Made by a program: the position numbers and the translations under genes
Part shown: positions 42,971-51,804 of the stretch, one piece after another
How the letters are laid out: every line of letters begins with the position of its first letter
Position numbering within the stretch: position 1 is the first letter of the stretch
Notes under the pieces: generated by a model
Told to the model about the DNA's origin: nothing
The model's database searches: none
What the model saw: only the letters and a program-made list of their open reading frames with translations
Assembly (NCBI GenBank): GCA_039888615.1
Contig: JBDQQS010000018.1
Length of the DNA stretch: 64,000 nucleotides
From: Flavimaribacter sp039888615
GTDB lineage: Bacteria; Pseudomonadota; Alphaproteobacteria; Rhizobiales; Rhizobiaceae
Direction: 5' to 3' (one strand)

Positions 42971-45187
42971 CTAATCATATATGCGGACGGCGTCACTGAC
43001 GCAGGAAAGCCCCTTCAACGTGGTGACAAGTTTGTTGAGGTGCTTGAGGTCCCAGACGCCAAGATCGAATTTCATCTCGGTGAAATCGTCGGCTACCCTG
43101 ACCATCGTCAGCATGTTGATATTGGTGTCGCTCGCGGCGATTGTTTGCGCCACGTCTGCGAGCGTTCCGGGCTCGTTCAATGCATTGACGGTGACACGGG
43201 CGTTGAACCTTCTGTCGCCGGCCTGGTCGATATCCCAGCGCACGTCGATCCAGCGCTCCGGCTTGTCGTCGAACTCGGTGAGTTTGGAAGACTGGATCGG
43301 ATAGATCGTGATGCCCTGCCCTGGCTCCATAATTCCGACGATGCGGTCTCCGGGCACAGCGCCGCCCTTACCGAAGGAAACCGGCAATTCTCCGCCAGCT
43401 CCCCGGATCGGCAGCGCGTCGTCGACAGCCCGGTCCTTTGCGTCTTTGCGCGCCTTCGATCGACCCGGCACACGGAAGATCATGCCGGCGGCGCTGCGCA
43501 GATTAAACCAGCCCTCGTCGGAGGGAGATTGCTTGATCGTCATACGTTCGCTCTTGTGATCCGGATGGATCGCCAGCAACACGTCTCTGGACGACAATTC
43601 GCCGCGACCGACCGCGGCGATTGCATCTTCCACGTCCTTGTAGCCGATCCGGTGCAGCACCGGCTTCAGGTCGTCGCGTGTGAAGACCTCACCTGCCCGG
43701 CTGAAAGCCCGTTCGATGATCCTGAAACCGAGACCGGAATATTGCTTGCGCACAGCCGCCCGGGTTGCGCGCCGAATGGCGTGCCGCGCCTTGCCGGTCA
43801 CGACGATCTCTTCCCAGGCCGGCGGCGGCACCTGTACGCCCGAACGAATGATTTCAACCTCGTCGCCATTGCTGAGACGGGTGACCAGCGGCATGATCCG
43901 ACCGTTGATTTTCACGCCCACGCAGGTGTCTCCAATGTCGGTGTGAACCGCATAGGCGAAATCGATCGGCGTGGCCCCGCGCGGCAGGGCGATCAGTTGC
44001 CCCTTTGGCGTGAAGCAGAACACCTGGTCGTGAAACAGCTCCAGCTTGGTGTGTTCGAGAAATTCTTCCGGATTGTCGCCGGTGGACAATTGTTCGATCG
44101 TACGCCGCAGCCAGGAATAGGCTCTGGAATCCTCAGGAAGCGAGGCGTTGCCGACATTATCCTTGTATAGGGCATGAGCGGCGACGCCGTATTCGGCGAT
44201 CTCGTGCATCCGTTCGGTGCGGATCTGCAGTTCCACGCGTTGCCGAGACGGCCCGATGATCGTCGTGTGGATGGAGCGGTAGTCGTTTTGCTTCGGCGTC
44301 GAGATGTAGTCCTTGAAGCGGCCAGGAACGACGGACCATCGCGTATGGACAATGCCAAGGGCGCGATAACAGTCGTCCAGATCGTCGACGATGATGCGAA
44401 AGCCGTAGAGGTCCGACAATTGTTCGAAGGACAGAGACTTGGACTGCATCTTGCGGAAGATTGAATAAGGTTTCTTCTGCCGGCCGCTGACCTTCGCCTT
44501 CAAACCCTTCTCGACAAAGAGCTCCTCCAGCTCCGTCTCGATCTTCTTGATGATGCCTTTGTTTTTCTTCGTCAGCTCCTCGAGCCGCGCCGACACGGTT
44601 TCGAAGGCCTCGCGGTTGAGATGCTGGAACGAAAGTTGCTCAAGCTCCTCGCGCATATCCTGCATACCCATGCGCCCCGCTAGCGGCGCATAGATGTCCA
44701 TCGTCTCCTCGGCGATGCGCGCGCGCTTGTCGGGGGCCACGTGGTCCAGCGTACGCATATTATGCAGACGGTCTGCGAGCTTGACGAGCAGCACGCGCAC
44801 GTCGTCAGAGACAGCGAGGAGCAGCTTGCGGAGGTTTTCCGCCTGCTTGGCGCGCTTGGTGACCAGATCGAGCTTCTTGATCTTGGTCAGTCCTTCGACA
44901 AGCGCGCCGATATCTTCTCCGAAGAGCTCGTCTATCTCGTCTCGCGTGGCGGTCGTATCCTCGATCGTGTCATGCAACAGGGCGACCGCGATGGTCGATT
45001 CATCCAGATGCATATCGGTCAGGATAGCGGCGACCTCGAGAGGATGCGATATGTAGGGATCGCCGCTCGCCCGCGTCTGCTTGCCGTGCTTTTGCATGGC
45101 ATAAACGTAAGCCTTGTTCAGCAGGGCTTCATTGACGTCAGGCTTGTATTTGTGCACGCGCTCGACGAGCTCGTACTGACGCATCAT
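42971..45187 (-). CDS. rel: Bifunctional (p)ppGpp synthetase/hydrolase
   Basis: This 738-residue stringent-response enzyme contains all four domains: an HD hydrolase with intact HD (VALLHDTIEDT, about residue 72), a synthetase region with QNDYRSIHTTIIG and ELQIRTERMHEIAEYG, a TGS domain (FCFTPKGQLIALPRGATPID) and a C-terminal ACT domain. Both activities should be present, as expected for the single Rel of alphaproteobacteria. Two ATGs (45187, 45184) are possible. It follows rpoZ, from which a terminator separates it. Confidence 0.94.
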   Translation of the reverse strand: MMRQYELVERVHKYKPDVNEALLNKAYVYAMQKHGKQTRASGDPYISHPLEVAAILTDMHLDESTIAVALLHDTIEDTTATRDEIDELFGEDIGALVEGLTKIKKLDLVTKRAKQAENLRKLLLAVSDDVRVLLVKLADRLHNMRTLDHVAPDKRARIAEETMDIYAPLAGRMGMQDMREELEQLSFQHLNREAFETVSARLEELTKKNKGIIKKIETELEELFVEKGLKAKVSGRQKKPYSIFRKMQSKSLSFEQLSDLYGFRIIVDDLDDCYRALGIVHTRWSVVPGRFKDYISTPKQNDYRSIHTTIIGPSRQRVELQIRTERMHEIAEYGVAAHALYKDNVGNASLPEDSRAYSWLRRTIEQLSTGDNPEEFLEHTKLELFHDQVFCFTPKGQLIALPRGATPIDFAYAVHTDIGDTCVGVKINGRIMPLVTRLSNGDEVEIIRSGVQVPPPAWEEIVVTGKARHAIRRATRAAVRKQYSGLGFRIIERAFSRAGEVFTRDDLKPVLHRIGYKDVEDAIAAVGRGELSSRDVLLAIHPDHKSERMTIKQSPSDEGWFNLRSAAGMIFRVPGRSKARKDAKDRAVDDALPIRGAGGELPVSFGKGGAVPGDRIVGIMEPGQGITIYPIQSSKLTEFDDKPERWIDVRWDIDQAGDRRFNARVTVNALNEPGTLADVAQTIAASDTNINMLTMVRVADDFTEMKFDLGVWDLKHLNKLVTTLKGLSCVSDAVRIYD

Positions 45188-45235
45188 TGACCGTATAACT
45201 CCAAACAGTCAGGCATGACGGGAACTCTGCCCGAC

Positions 45236-45270
45236 AAAAAGAAAAATGCGCCGGAAAGGATCCCGGCGCA
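45236..45270 (-). terminator. Rho-independent terminator after rpoZ
   Basis: On the minus strand TGCGCCGG (45270-45263) pairs perfectly with CCGGCGCA (45254-45247) over an 8-nt loop, followed by TTTTTC and a second T run. It lies 38 nt after the rpoZ stop, so most transcripts should end before rel. Confidence 0.85.
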
Positions 45271-45307
45271 CCGAATGTTACTCATATTGTAACTCCACCG
45301 AAGTGGT

Positions 45308-45727
45308 TCAATAGTCGTCGCTTTTTTCCGGCGGCACAAGTCCTTCGATGCCCGCAAGCAGATCTTCTTCCGTCATGCGATCGAAAGCAACGCCTTCGAC
45401 TTCCGACTGCGGCGCATCTTCTGTCGTGACGGCCTCTGGCGTAGCGGCCTGATCGGTCGTCTCGAGAAGGGACGCCGGATCGGGCTCCGGCTCATCCACT
45501 TCCACATGCTTCTGCAGGGAATGGATGAGATCTTCCTTTAGGTCGCCCGGAGACAGTGTCTCGTCGGCGATTTCGCGCAATGCAACGACGGGATTCTTGT
45601 CGTTGTCACGATCGACCGTGATCATGGCGCCTTGGGAAACCTGACGGGCGCGGTGGCTGGCGAGCAGCACGAGATCGAAACGGTTGTCTACTTTGTCGAT
45701 ACAGTCTTCGACGGTGACGCGGGCCAT
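45308..45727 (-). CDS. rpoZ: RNA polymerase omega subunit
   Basis: This 139-residue subunit stabilises the beta' chain of RNA polymerase. It begins MARVTVEDCIDKVDNRFDLV, followed by ASHRARQ and the usual VALREIADET. The core domain ends near residue 75. An acidic tail of about 60 residues follows, longer than in Escherichia coli but usual in Rhizobiales. It has a strong terminator downstream and an AT-rich region upstream. Confidence 0.93.
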   Translation of the reverse strand: MARVTVEDCIDKVDNRFDLVLLASHRARQVSQGAMITVDRDNDKNPVVALREIADETLSPGDLKEDLIHSLQKHVEVDEPEPDPASLLETTDQAATPEAVTTEDAPQSEVEGVAFDRMTEEDLLAGIEGLVPPEKSDDY

Positions 45728-46070
45728 GGCCTGTCCTTTGTTAAATCGTTCGTTCAGGGATTACGGAGCCAGATACTCCTTAATCTCCAGTTTTTCAAGC
45801 GAATTGGGCGATATTCAGGTATCGGCCTGTTCAAACGGATTTCATTCTTGCCAACAGCAATAAAATTCTGCAAAAACGGTTGCCTCTTTGCGAACATAAA
45901 AATATGTCTGTGTGGGACAAGCGTGACAGGTTGCTACGCAATGTCTTTGTAATATGCGTAGTTTCTTTTGATGCTTTAGTTTAACCGTTATGTTAAAAAC
46001 TGTTTGATATACTCTTTCTAATTTCTGTTTTATGATTTACTCTCACTAAAAATCAACTACAGGATTATAA
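45728..46070. other. AT-rich divergent intergenic region
   Basis: These 343 nt separate rpoZ (leftward) from the NYN gene (rightward). The part from about 45890 to 46070 is clearly richer in A and T than its surroundings. It should hold both promoters, but no hexamer pair is good enough to name. No gene or RNA was recognised. Confidence 0.5.
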
Positions 46071-46655
46071 ATGTTTGATTCTCGCGAAAAAATATCTCTC
46101 TTTATTGATGGCGCCAATCTTTATGCAACAGCGAAGAGCCTCGGATTCGATATAGACTACCGTAAACTTCTTACAGCTTTTAACCAACGTGGATATCTCC
46201 TTCGCGCCTACTACTACACGGCTGTCGTGGAAGACCAGGAATATTCCTCCATTCGTCCGCTGATCGATTGGCTCGACTACAATGGCTACCGCGTGGTTAC
46301 TAAGCCAGCCAAGGAATTTACCGACGTAAGCGGCCGACGCAAGATCAAGGGCAACATGGATATCGAACTCGCCGTTGACGCCATGGAGCAGGCTAGCACG
46401 GTCGATCATCTGGTGATCTTCTCCGGCGATGGCGATTTCGCCAGCCTGGTTTCCGCCCTGCAACGGCGCGGACGCAAGGTTTCGGTCGTCTCCACTCTCG
46501 CCACGCAACCGGTCATGGTCGCCGACGCACTGCGCCGCCAGGCCGACAATTTCATCGACCTTGCGGACCTGAAGGACGAAGTCGGACGCGCAGCGTCGGA
46601 GCGGACTTCGCGCGCGCCGATGATGGATGAAGAAGAGTATGACCTGCAGCACTGA
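46071..46655 (+). CDS. NYN-domain protein (LabA/DUF88 family)
   Basis: This 194-residue protein has a PIN-like NYN nuclease fold. Acidic residues that would bind metal appear in LFIDGANLY, KGNMDIELAVDAM and IFSGDGDFASLV. Relatives are thought to cleave RNA, but few have been tested. AGGA precedes the ATG with 6 nt spacing. A short acidic tail (MDEEEYDLQH) is extra. It stands alone. Confidence 0.88.
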   Translation: MFDSREKISLFIDGANLYATAKSLGFDIDYRKLLTAFNQRGYLLRAYYYTAVVEDQEYSSIRPLIDWLDYNGYRVVTKPAKEFTDVSGRRKIKGNMDIELAVDAMEQASTVDHLVIFSGDGDFASLVSALQRRGRKVSVVSTLATQPVMVADALRRQADNFIDLADLKDEVGRAASERTSRAPMMDEEEYDLQH

Positions 46656-46743
46656 TTGCGGCCTGGTTTAATCCACAACAACTGCAGTTTTTTTTCGTTT
46701 CATCGATTGCGAGTCGCGCAACGCTTCGTAGATAGTCGTCGGC

Positions 46744-47403
46744 ATGACGACACTGATCGACCCTCCGCGCGATTGTCCGCTTTGCCCACGCCTGCATGAC
46801 TTCATCGCAAGCCACCGGCTTTTGCACCCCGATTGGCACAATGCGCCTGTCGACACCTGGTACCCTGCCGGCGGCCCGAACGACGTCAGGCTTCTTGTTG
46901 TCGGCCTCGCCCCTGGCCTGCGCGGCGCAAACCGGACGGGACGCCCGTTTACCGGAGATTACGCAGGCGATCTGCTTTATGCGACCTTGAACCAGTTCGG
47001 TTTGTCGAAGGGCCGGTTCGAAGCCCGTCCCGACGACGGACTTGAACTGGTCGAAACGGCCATTACTAACTCGGTGCGTTGCGTGCCGCCGGAAAATAAG
47101 CCGACTTCCGGCGAAATAAACACCTGCAGGCAGTTCCTGCTGTCGTCCCTCGATGTCATGCAAAATCTCCGGGTCATCCTGACCCTCGGCAAGATCGCCC
47201 ACGACTCGACGATCCGGGCGCTTGGCGGACGGGTCGCCGCCCATCCATTCAGCCACGGCGGCAAAACCGAGATTGGCGGCCTTTCGATCGTGTCCAGCTA
47301 TCACTGCTCGCGCTACAACACCAATACCGGCAGGTTGACAGAGCCCATGTTTCATCAGGTCTTTGGCCAAATCTCCGATCTGCTATCCCTATCCGGACGT
47401 TGA
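46744..47403 (+). CDS. Uracil-DNA glycosylase, family 5 (UDGb)
   Basis: This 219-residue iron-sulfur glycosylase removes uracil and some other damaged bases from DNA. Motif A is GLAPGLRGANRTGRPFTGD, and motif C is SSYHCSRYNTNTG. Four cysteines for the 4Fe-4S cluster are seen in CPLC near the N-terminus, VRCVPP and NTCRQF. The absence of Asp or Asn in the first motif position is typical for family 5. It is a single gene just upstream of the D-amino-acid operon. Confidence 0.88.
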   Translation: MTTLIDPPRDCPLCPRLHDFIASHRLLHPDWHNAPVDTWYPAGGPNDVRLLVVGLAPGLRGANRTGRPFTGDYAGDLLYATLNQFGLSKGRFEARPDDGLELVETAITNSVRCVPPENKPTSGEINTCRQFLLSSLDVMQNLRVILTLGKIAHDSTIRALGGRVAAHPFSHGGKTEIGGLSIVSSYHCSRYNTNTGRLTEPMFHQVFGQISDLLSLSGR

Positions 47404-47470
47404 CAGCGCCTCCAATCCATACTTGGCTACAATTCGGGCGCCATCCGATTGATCGGCATTGGAGACACGC

Positions 47471-48715
47471 ATGCAGATTGCAGTTCTTGGCGGCGGCGTC
47501 GTCGGCATCACCGCAGCCTATGAACTTCAAAAGGACGGACATCAGGTCACCGTCATTGAAAAGAATGACATGGTCGGCTCCGAAACCAGCTGGGGAAACG
47601 CAGGTCTGATCGCGCCCGGCCACTCGTTTACCTGGTCCTCGCCATCGGCGCCGATGACCATGCTGAAATCCCTGGTGTCTCCAAACCAGTCCATACGATT
47701 CAAACCTTCGCTCGATCCGAACCTTTGGAGCTGGTCTCTGAAGTTCCTCGCCCAGTGCACGCAATCCCGCTCGACGCGCAACACAGAGCGCAAATATCGC
47801 CTCGCCTCCTACTCCCAGACGGTTCTTCACGAGACCATCAGCGACACGCAGATAGACTATGACCGCGTGGATCGGGGCATCCTCTATTTTTACCGTGATC
47901 CTGCGAAACTCGAAGCCGGCGTCCAGCACATGCGCATCATGGAAGAGCTGGGACACCGCATTGACGTGCTCGACCGGGCGCAAGTTCTGGAGCTTGAGCC
48001 TGCGTTGTCGGCCGTCGGCCACAAAATTGCAGGCGGCGTTTATTGCCCTACCGATGAAAGCGGCAGTTGCCACAAATTCACCACCGGACTTGCCGAGCAT
48101 ATCAAGGGGAACGGCGCTGAAATCCGCACCGGCGAAACCGTCACTGCGCTCGACGCCGAAGGCGACAGGATAACCGCTGTCCACACCGACAGGGAAACGC
48201 TGAAAGCCGACCTCTACGTCATGGCGCTCGGCAATGGCAGCCCGTTCCTCTCGCGCACGATCGGCGACCCCCTGCCGATTTATCCGGTCAAGGGCTATTC
48301 GCTGACCCTTCCTGTCGGCAACAATCCCAACCCGCCCACCGTCGGCTCGGTCGACGAGGAAAATCTCGTCGCGGTATCACGTTTCGGCGATCTGGTTCGG
48401 GTGACAGCCACGGCGGAAATTGCCGGTCACGACCGCAGTCACCGGCCGGAGGATTTCCGGTTTATGGCCGAAGTCGTGCGCGAGCTCTATCCGGACGGGG
48501 CCGACCATGACCGACCCCATATGTGGGCCGGCCTGCGGCCCATGACGCCCACCAATCTGCCCTATATCGGCCGCCGAAAACACGCCAACCTCTACTACGA
48601 CACCGGTCACGGCCACATCGGCTGGACGATGTCGCACGGTTCGGCGCGCATTCTCGCGGATGCGGTGGCCGGGCGCGCGCCGGCGCTCGATCTCGCTTCG
48701 ATCAATGATGGCTGA
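47471..48715 (+). CDS. FAD-dependent D-amino-acid dehydrogenase (DadA/DguA-like)
   Basis: This 414-residue flavoenzyme of the DAO family begins with the FAD loop IAVLGGGVVGITAAYELQ. It has the DadA-type block SETSWGNAGLIAPGHSFTWS and ends with the FAD motif DTGHGHIGWTMSHGSA. It should oxidise a D-amino acid to the imino acid and pass electrons to the respiratory chain. GGAG precedes the ATG at 47471. An Asp/Glu-racemase-like gene and a RidA gene follow at once. That trio matches the dguABC genes for D-Glu and D-Gln use in Pseudomonas, which is my reason for suggesting an acidic D-amino acid. Confidence 0.84.
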   Translation: MQIAVLGGGVVGITAAYELQKDGHQVTVIEKNDMVGSETSWGNAGLIAPGHSFTWSSPSAPMTMLKSLVSPNQSIRFKPSLDPNLWSWSLKFLAQCTQSRSTRNTERKYRLASYSQTVLHETISDTQIDYDRVDRGILYFYRDPAKLEAGVQHMRIMEELGHRIDVLDRAQVLELEPALSAVGHKIAGGVYCPTDESGSCHKFTTGLAEHIKGNGAEIRTGETVTALDAEGDRITAVHTDRETLKADLYVMALGNGSPFLSRTIGDPLPIYPVKGYSLTLPVGNNPNPPTVGSVDEENLVAVSRFGDLVRVTATAEIAGHDRSHRPEDFRFMAEVVRELYPDGADHDRPHMWAGLRPMTPTNLPYIGRRKHANLYYDTGHGHIGWTMSHGSARILADAVAGRAPALDLASINDG

Positions 48716-48725
48716 GGAGACTGCA

Positions 48726-49535
48726 ATGACCCTTGATGTCGCCGACTTTCTTGACATTGGAACCCTGCCCTGCACGCTCGACGGCGGCGTCGCCTCTCGC
48801 GCCGCGATCGGATTGATCGTTCTGGCCACGGACCAGACCATGGAATACGAGTACCGGACGCTTATGCCGGCAACCGGGATAGGGCTCTACTGCACCCGCG
48901 TGTTCAACGACGCAGATATCACGCCGGAAACGCTCAGGGCAATCGGACCACGCATCGCGCCTGCCACCGAACTCATCATGCCCGGTCTTGATCTCGACGT
49001 GATCGGGTTCGGCTGCACCGCCGCGACTATGGCGATGGGCGAGGACGCCATCTTCCGCGAGATCCGAAAGGTTCGACCGGGCATAGAATGCACAACGCCC
49101 ATTACCGCTGCACTCGCCGCATTTCGCGCCTTCGAGGCCCGGCGCATCGGCGTCATCACCCCGTACGAGCCGGCCGTCAACGAGATCGTCCGCGCCTATC
49201 TTGAAGGTCGCGGCGTGCATGTGGCGGCATTCGGCACCTACAACAAGATGGATGATCGCGAGGCCGCGCGCATCGATCTCGATTCGATCGCGCAAGGCGT
49301 CGCCGCGCTCGCGGAAGCCACGCCGCTGGACGCCGTTTTCATTTCGTGCACGTCGCTCAGGCTCGCCGGGCGGCTGCCGGGAATAGAAGCTGTGACGGGA
49401 TTGCCTGTCACCTCCAGCGACCACGCGATGGCTTGGCACTGCCTGCGACTGGCAGGTGTCGATGACGACGTCGCGGAAGCCGGCAGGCTCTTCACTCTCC
49501 CGCTGAAACAGCCGGACGCTGCGTTGACATCGTGA
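48726..49535 (+). CDS. Asp/Glu racemase or maleate isomerase family protein
   Basis: This 269-residue protein has the two active-site cysteines of the family, in GFGCTAATMAMG and FISCTSLRLAG. Maleate isomerase, EutA and DguC fall in the same group. The ATG at 48726 follows GAGGAG at good spacing; an ATG at 48708 is also in frame but lies inside the upstream gene. It may interconvert amino-acid isomers or act on a C4 acid. The operon context favours a racemase role. Confidence 0.78.
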   Translation: MTLDVADFLDIGTLPCTLDGGVASRAAIGLIVLATDQTMEYEYRTLMPATGIGLYCTRVFNDADITPETLRAIGPRIAPATELIMPGLDLDVIGFGCTAATMAMGEDAIFREIRKVRPGIECTTPITAALAAFRAFEARRIGVITPYEPAVNEIVRAYLEGRGVHVAAFGTYNKMDDREAARIDLDSIAQGVAALAEATPLDAVFISCTSLRLAGRLPGIEAVTGLPVTSSDHAMAWHCLRLAGVDDDVAEAGRLFTLPLKQPDAALTS

Positions 49536-49609
49536 CAGGCATTGCCCAGAAGGATGCATCCCAAGCGGCGGGTTCCGCCCATTTTACCATTACGGACAAG
49601 GAGAACATG

Positions 49610-49963
49610 ATGAGTGACATCAAACGGATAGACGTTGGCGCGCGAATGAGCCAGGCGGTCGTGCACGGCAATACGGTTTACACCGCCGGCCAGGTCGCGC
49701 TGCGCGCTCCCGGTGCTTCCGTAGCCGAGCAAACGAAGGACATACTCGCCCGGATCGACGAACTTCTGGCCGAAGCCGGCACGTCAAAGGAAAAGCTGCT
49801 GATCGCCACAATCTGGCTGTCCGACATGGCGGGCTTCAACGAAATGAACGAGGTCTGGGACGCCTGGGTCGCCCCCGGAGCAACGCCCGGCCGCGCCTGC
49901 GTGGAATCGAAGCTCGCCGCGCCGCAATTCACCGTCGAAATCCAGGTCATCGCGGCGCTTTGA
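49610..49963 (+). CDS. RidA family enamine/imine deaminase
   Basis: This 117-residue trimer-forming enzyme hydrolyses reactive imines to keto acids. The substrate-binding arginine is in PGRACVESKLAAP, and VEIQVIAAL is the usual end. AAGGAG precedes two adjacent ATGs (49607, 49610). As the last gene of the operon, it would deal with the imine made by the dehydrogenase. Confidence 0.86.
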   Translation: MSDIKRIDVGARMSQAVVHGNTVYTAGQVALRAPGASVAEQTKDILARIDELLAEAGTSKEKLLIATIWLSDMAGFNEMNEVWDAWVAPGATPGRACVESKLAAPQFTVEIQVIAAL

Positions 49964-49977
49964 TCGCAGCCTATTAC

Positions 49978-50001
49978 GGATCGGCGTGAAAATGCCGATC
50001 C
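49978..50001. terminator. Stem-loop after the RidA gene
   Basis: GGATCGGC (49978-49985) pairs with GCCGATCC (49994-50001) over 8 nt, 14 nt after the RidA stop. It lacks a T run, so termination may need Rho, or the hairpin may only protect the mRNA end. Confidence 0.45.
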
Positions 50002-50159
50002 GGCTTCACCCTCTTGCATGACGCCTCCGCGGCAATAAGAACAGGTCTGCGGCAAATGCGGCAAGCACTTCATTTGATCAGGTGGCGCCGCGTTCAGGAA
50101 CAAAGCCGCAATTTCTGAGACTTGATTCAATCTGTTGAGACATTGATTCGGAAGCGAAA

Positions 50160-50633
50160 CTACCCGCGATCACGCAGAAGCCTTGCTTTCTGACGGTTCC
50201 AGTCGCGCTTCATTTCGGTCTCGCGTTTGTCATGCTGCTTCTTGCCGCGCGCCAGTGCGAGATCCATTTTGGCGATGCCGCGATCGTTGAAATAGATCTT
50301 CAGCGGCACCAGCGACATGCCTTCGCGCTGCACCGCCCCGATGAGCTTGCGGACTTCACGCGCATTCAGGAGCAGCTTGCGATGTCGCCGCGGCTCGTGA
50401 TTGAAGCGGTTCGCCTGCAGATACTCCGGAATGTGCGAGTTGATCAGCCAGATCTCGCCGTTTTCCTCGGTCGCGTAGGATTCAGCGATATTCGCCTTGC
50501 CCTGCCGCAGGCTCTTGACTTCGGTGCCGGTCAGAACCAGTCCGGCCTCGAAGGTCTCGATGATCTCGTAGTTGAACCGGGCCTTGCGGTTTTCAGCAGC
50601 AATCCTGCCCCGGGGTTTCGCCCCTTTAGCCAT
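50160..50633 (-). CDS. smpB: SsrA-binding protein SmpB
   Basis: This 157-residue partner of tmRNA rescues stalled ribosomes. It has NRKARFNYEIIETFEAGLVL, LTGTEVKSLRQGKANI and the basic C-terminal tail GKKQHDKRETEMKRDW that enters the mRNA channel. It lies 25 nt after dapA on the same strand. No ssrA gene is in the window. Confidence 0.95.
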   Translation of the reverse strand: MAKGAKPRGRIAAENRKARFNYEIIETFEAGLVLTGTEVKSLRQGKANIAESYATEENGEIWLINSHIPEYLQANRFNHEPRRHRKLLLNAREVRKLIGAVQREGMSLVPLKIYFNDRGIAKMDLALARGKKQHDKRETEMKRDWNRQKARLLRDRG

Positions 50634-50658
50634 GTCTTGCGGATTCTCCTGCGATTTC

Positions 50659-51540
50659 TCAGTTCAGGAGACCTGCGTGGCGCATCGCATCGTCAATGAT
50701 CGCACGCGTCTCCGGAGCGACCGATACGAGCGGTCTGCGCAAGGAATCTGTCATATGGCCGAGCTTGTTGAGCGCATATTTCGCGCCTGCCGGGTTTGGT
50801 TCAACGAACAGCGCCTGATGCAGCGGCATCAATCGGTCCTGATATTCAAGCGCCAGCGCGTAGTTTCCGTTCCGCGTCGCCGCCTGAAATTCGGAGCAAA
50901 GGCGTGGCGCGACGTTGGCCGTCACCGAAATGCAGCCCACTCCGCCATGCGCGTTGAAGCCGAGCGCTGTGGCGTCCTCGCCGGACAGCTGGATGAAATC
51001 CATGCCGCAGGCAAGCCGCTGGAGCGATACGCGATCCATCTTCGCCGTCGCATCCTTGACGCCGACGATATTGTCGAATTCGCCTGAGAGCGCGGCCATA
51101 GTCTCGACGCTCATGTCGATCACGGAGCGGCCGGGAATATTGTAGATGAATATCGGCAGCGAAGTGGCGCGGGCGATCGCCGAGTAATGCTCATACAGGC
51201 CCCTCTGGTTGGGCTTGTTGTAGTACGGCGTTACAACGAGCACGCCGTCCGCGCCGGCGCTTTCTGCGTGCTTCGCCAGCTCAACCGCCTCGCGCGTGCT
51301 GTTCGAACCAGCGCCGGCGATGACTGGCACGCGCTTGTTCGCAACCTCTATGCAGATCTCGACGACACGTTTGTGTTCATCATGGTTCAGGGTCGGGGAT
51401 TCACCGGTCGTGCCGACAGGCACAAGACCGTTGCTTCCTTCTGAAATCTGCCATTCCACGAAGGCGCGGAATGCCGGTTCGTCCAGCGCGCCATCCTCGT
51501 CGAACGGCGTGACGAGCGCTGGGAGTGACCCTGTAAACAT
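50659..51540 (-). CDS. dapA: 4-hydroxy-tetrahydrodipicolinate synthase
   Basis: This 293-residue TIM-barrel lyase condenses aspartate semialdehyde with pyruvate in lysine and diaminopimelate synthesis. The pyruvate loop is PVGTTGESPTLN, the catalytic tyrosine is in FIYNIPGRS and the Schiff-base lysine is in VGVKDATAK. The ATG at 51540 follows AGGAGATGAA; the frame upstream is not conserved. It is followed by smpB and is divergent from the lytic transglycosylase gene. Confidence 0.94.
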   Translation of the reverse strand: MFTGSLPALVTPFDEDGALDEPAFRAFVEWQISEGSNGLVPVGTTGESPTLNHDEHKRVVEICIEVANKRVPVIAGAGSNSTREAVELAKHAESAGADGVLVVTPYYNKPNQRGLYEHYSAIARATSLPIFIYNIPGRSVIDMSVETMAALSGEFDNIVGVKDATAKMDRVSLQRLACGMDFIQLSGEDATALGFNAHGGVGCISVTANVAPRLCSEFQAATRNGNYALALEYQDRLMPLHQALFVEPNPAGAKYALNKLGHMTDSLRRPLVSVAPETRAIIDDAMRHAGLLN

Positions 51541-51741
51541 TTCATCTCCTGACAGTTCTGACGTTCCATCTCCACTAGGAGGAACGTCGTTCCAAGCCCG
51601 CTCAGCCGTCAGGCCGAAAGGCGCTGCACCATAGTCCCGCTCCCATGCCATCGCAAGCTATAACCGCGCGCGTTTTTGATCGGGGAAACTTTCCATTAAC
51701 GCTCTTTTCATCGAAGTCTGAGACCCTAAGTCTTGACGAGC

Positions 51742-51760
51742 CCCGGCTGGAAAAGCCGGG
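51742..51760. other. Hairpin in the dapA-slt divergent region
   Basis: CCCGGCT (51742-51748) pairs with AGCCGGG (51754-51760) over five nt. It lies 45 nt upstream of the transglycosylase start and just after a TTGAC at 51733-51737, so it may fall in its mRNA leader. Confidence 0.4.
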
Positions 51761-51804
51761 CATGCGTCCCGACTTACGCCGCATTTTCACGGTCAGATAA
51801 AGCC

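Noticed and set aside
42947..44170. A 407-codon open frame antisense to rel
   Set aside because: It is covered by rel, which has all four domains intact.
50121..50150. Apparent hairpin downstream of smpB built on two TTGATTC copies
   Set aside because: The two copies are direct, not inverted, so they cannot form the stem first suspected.
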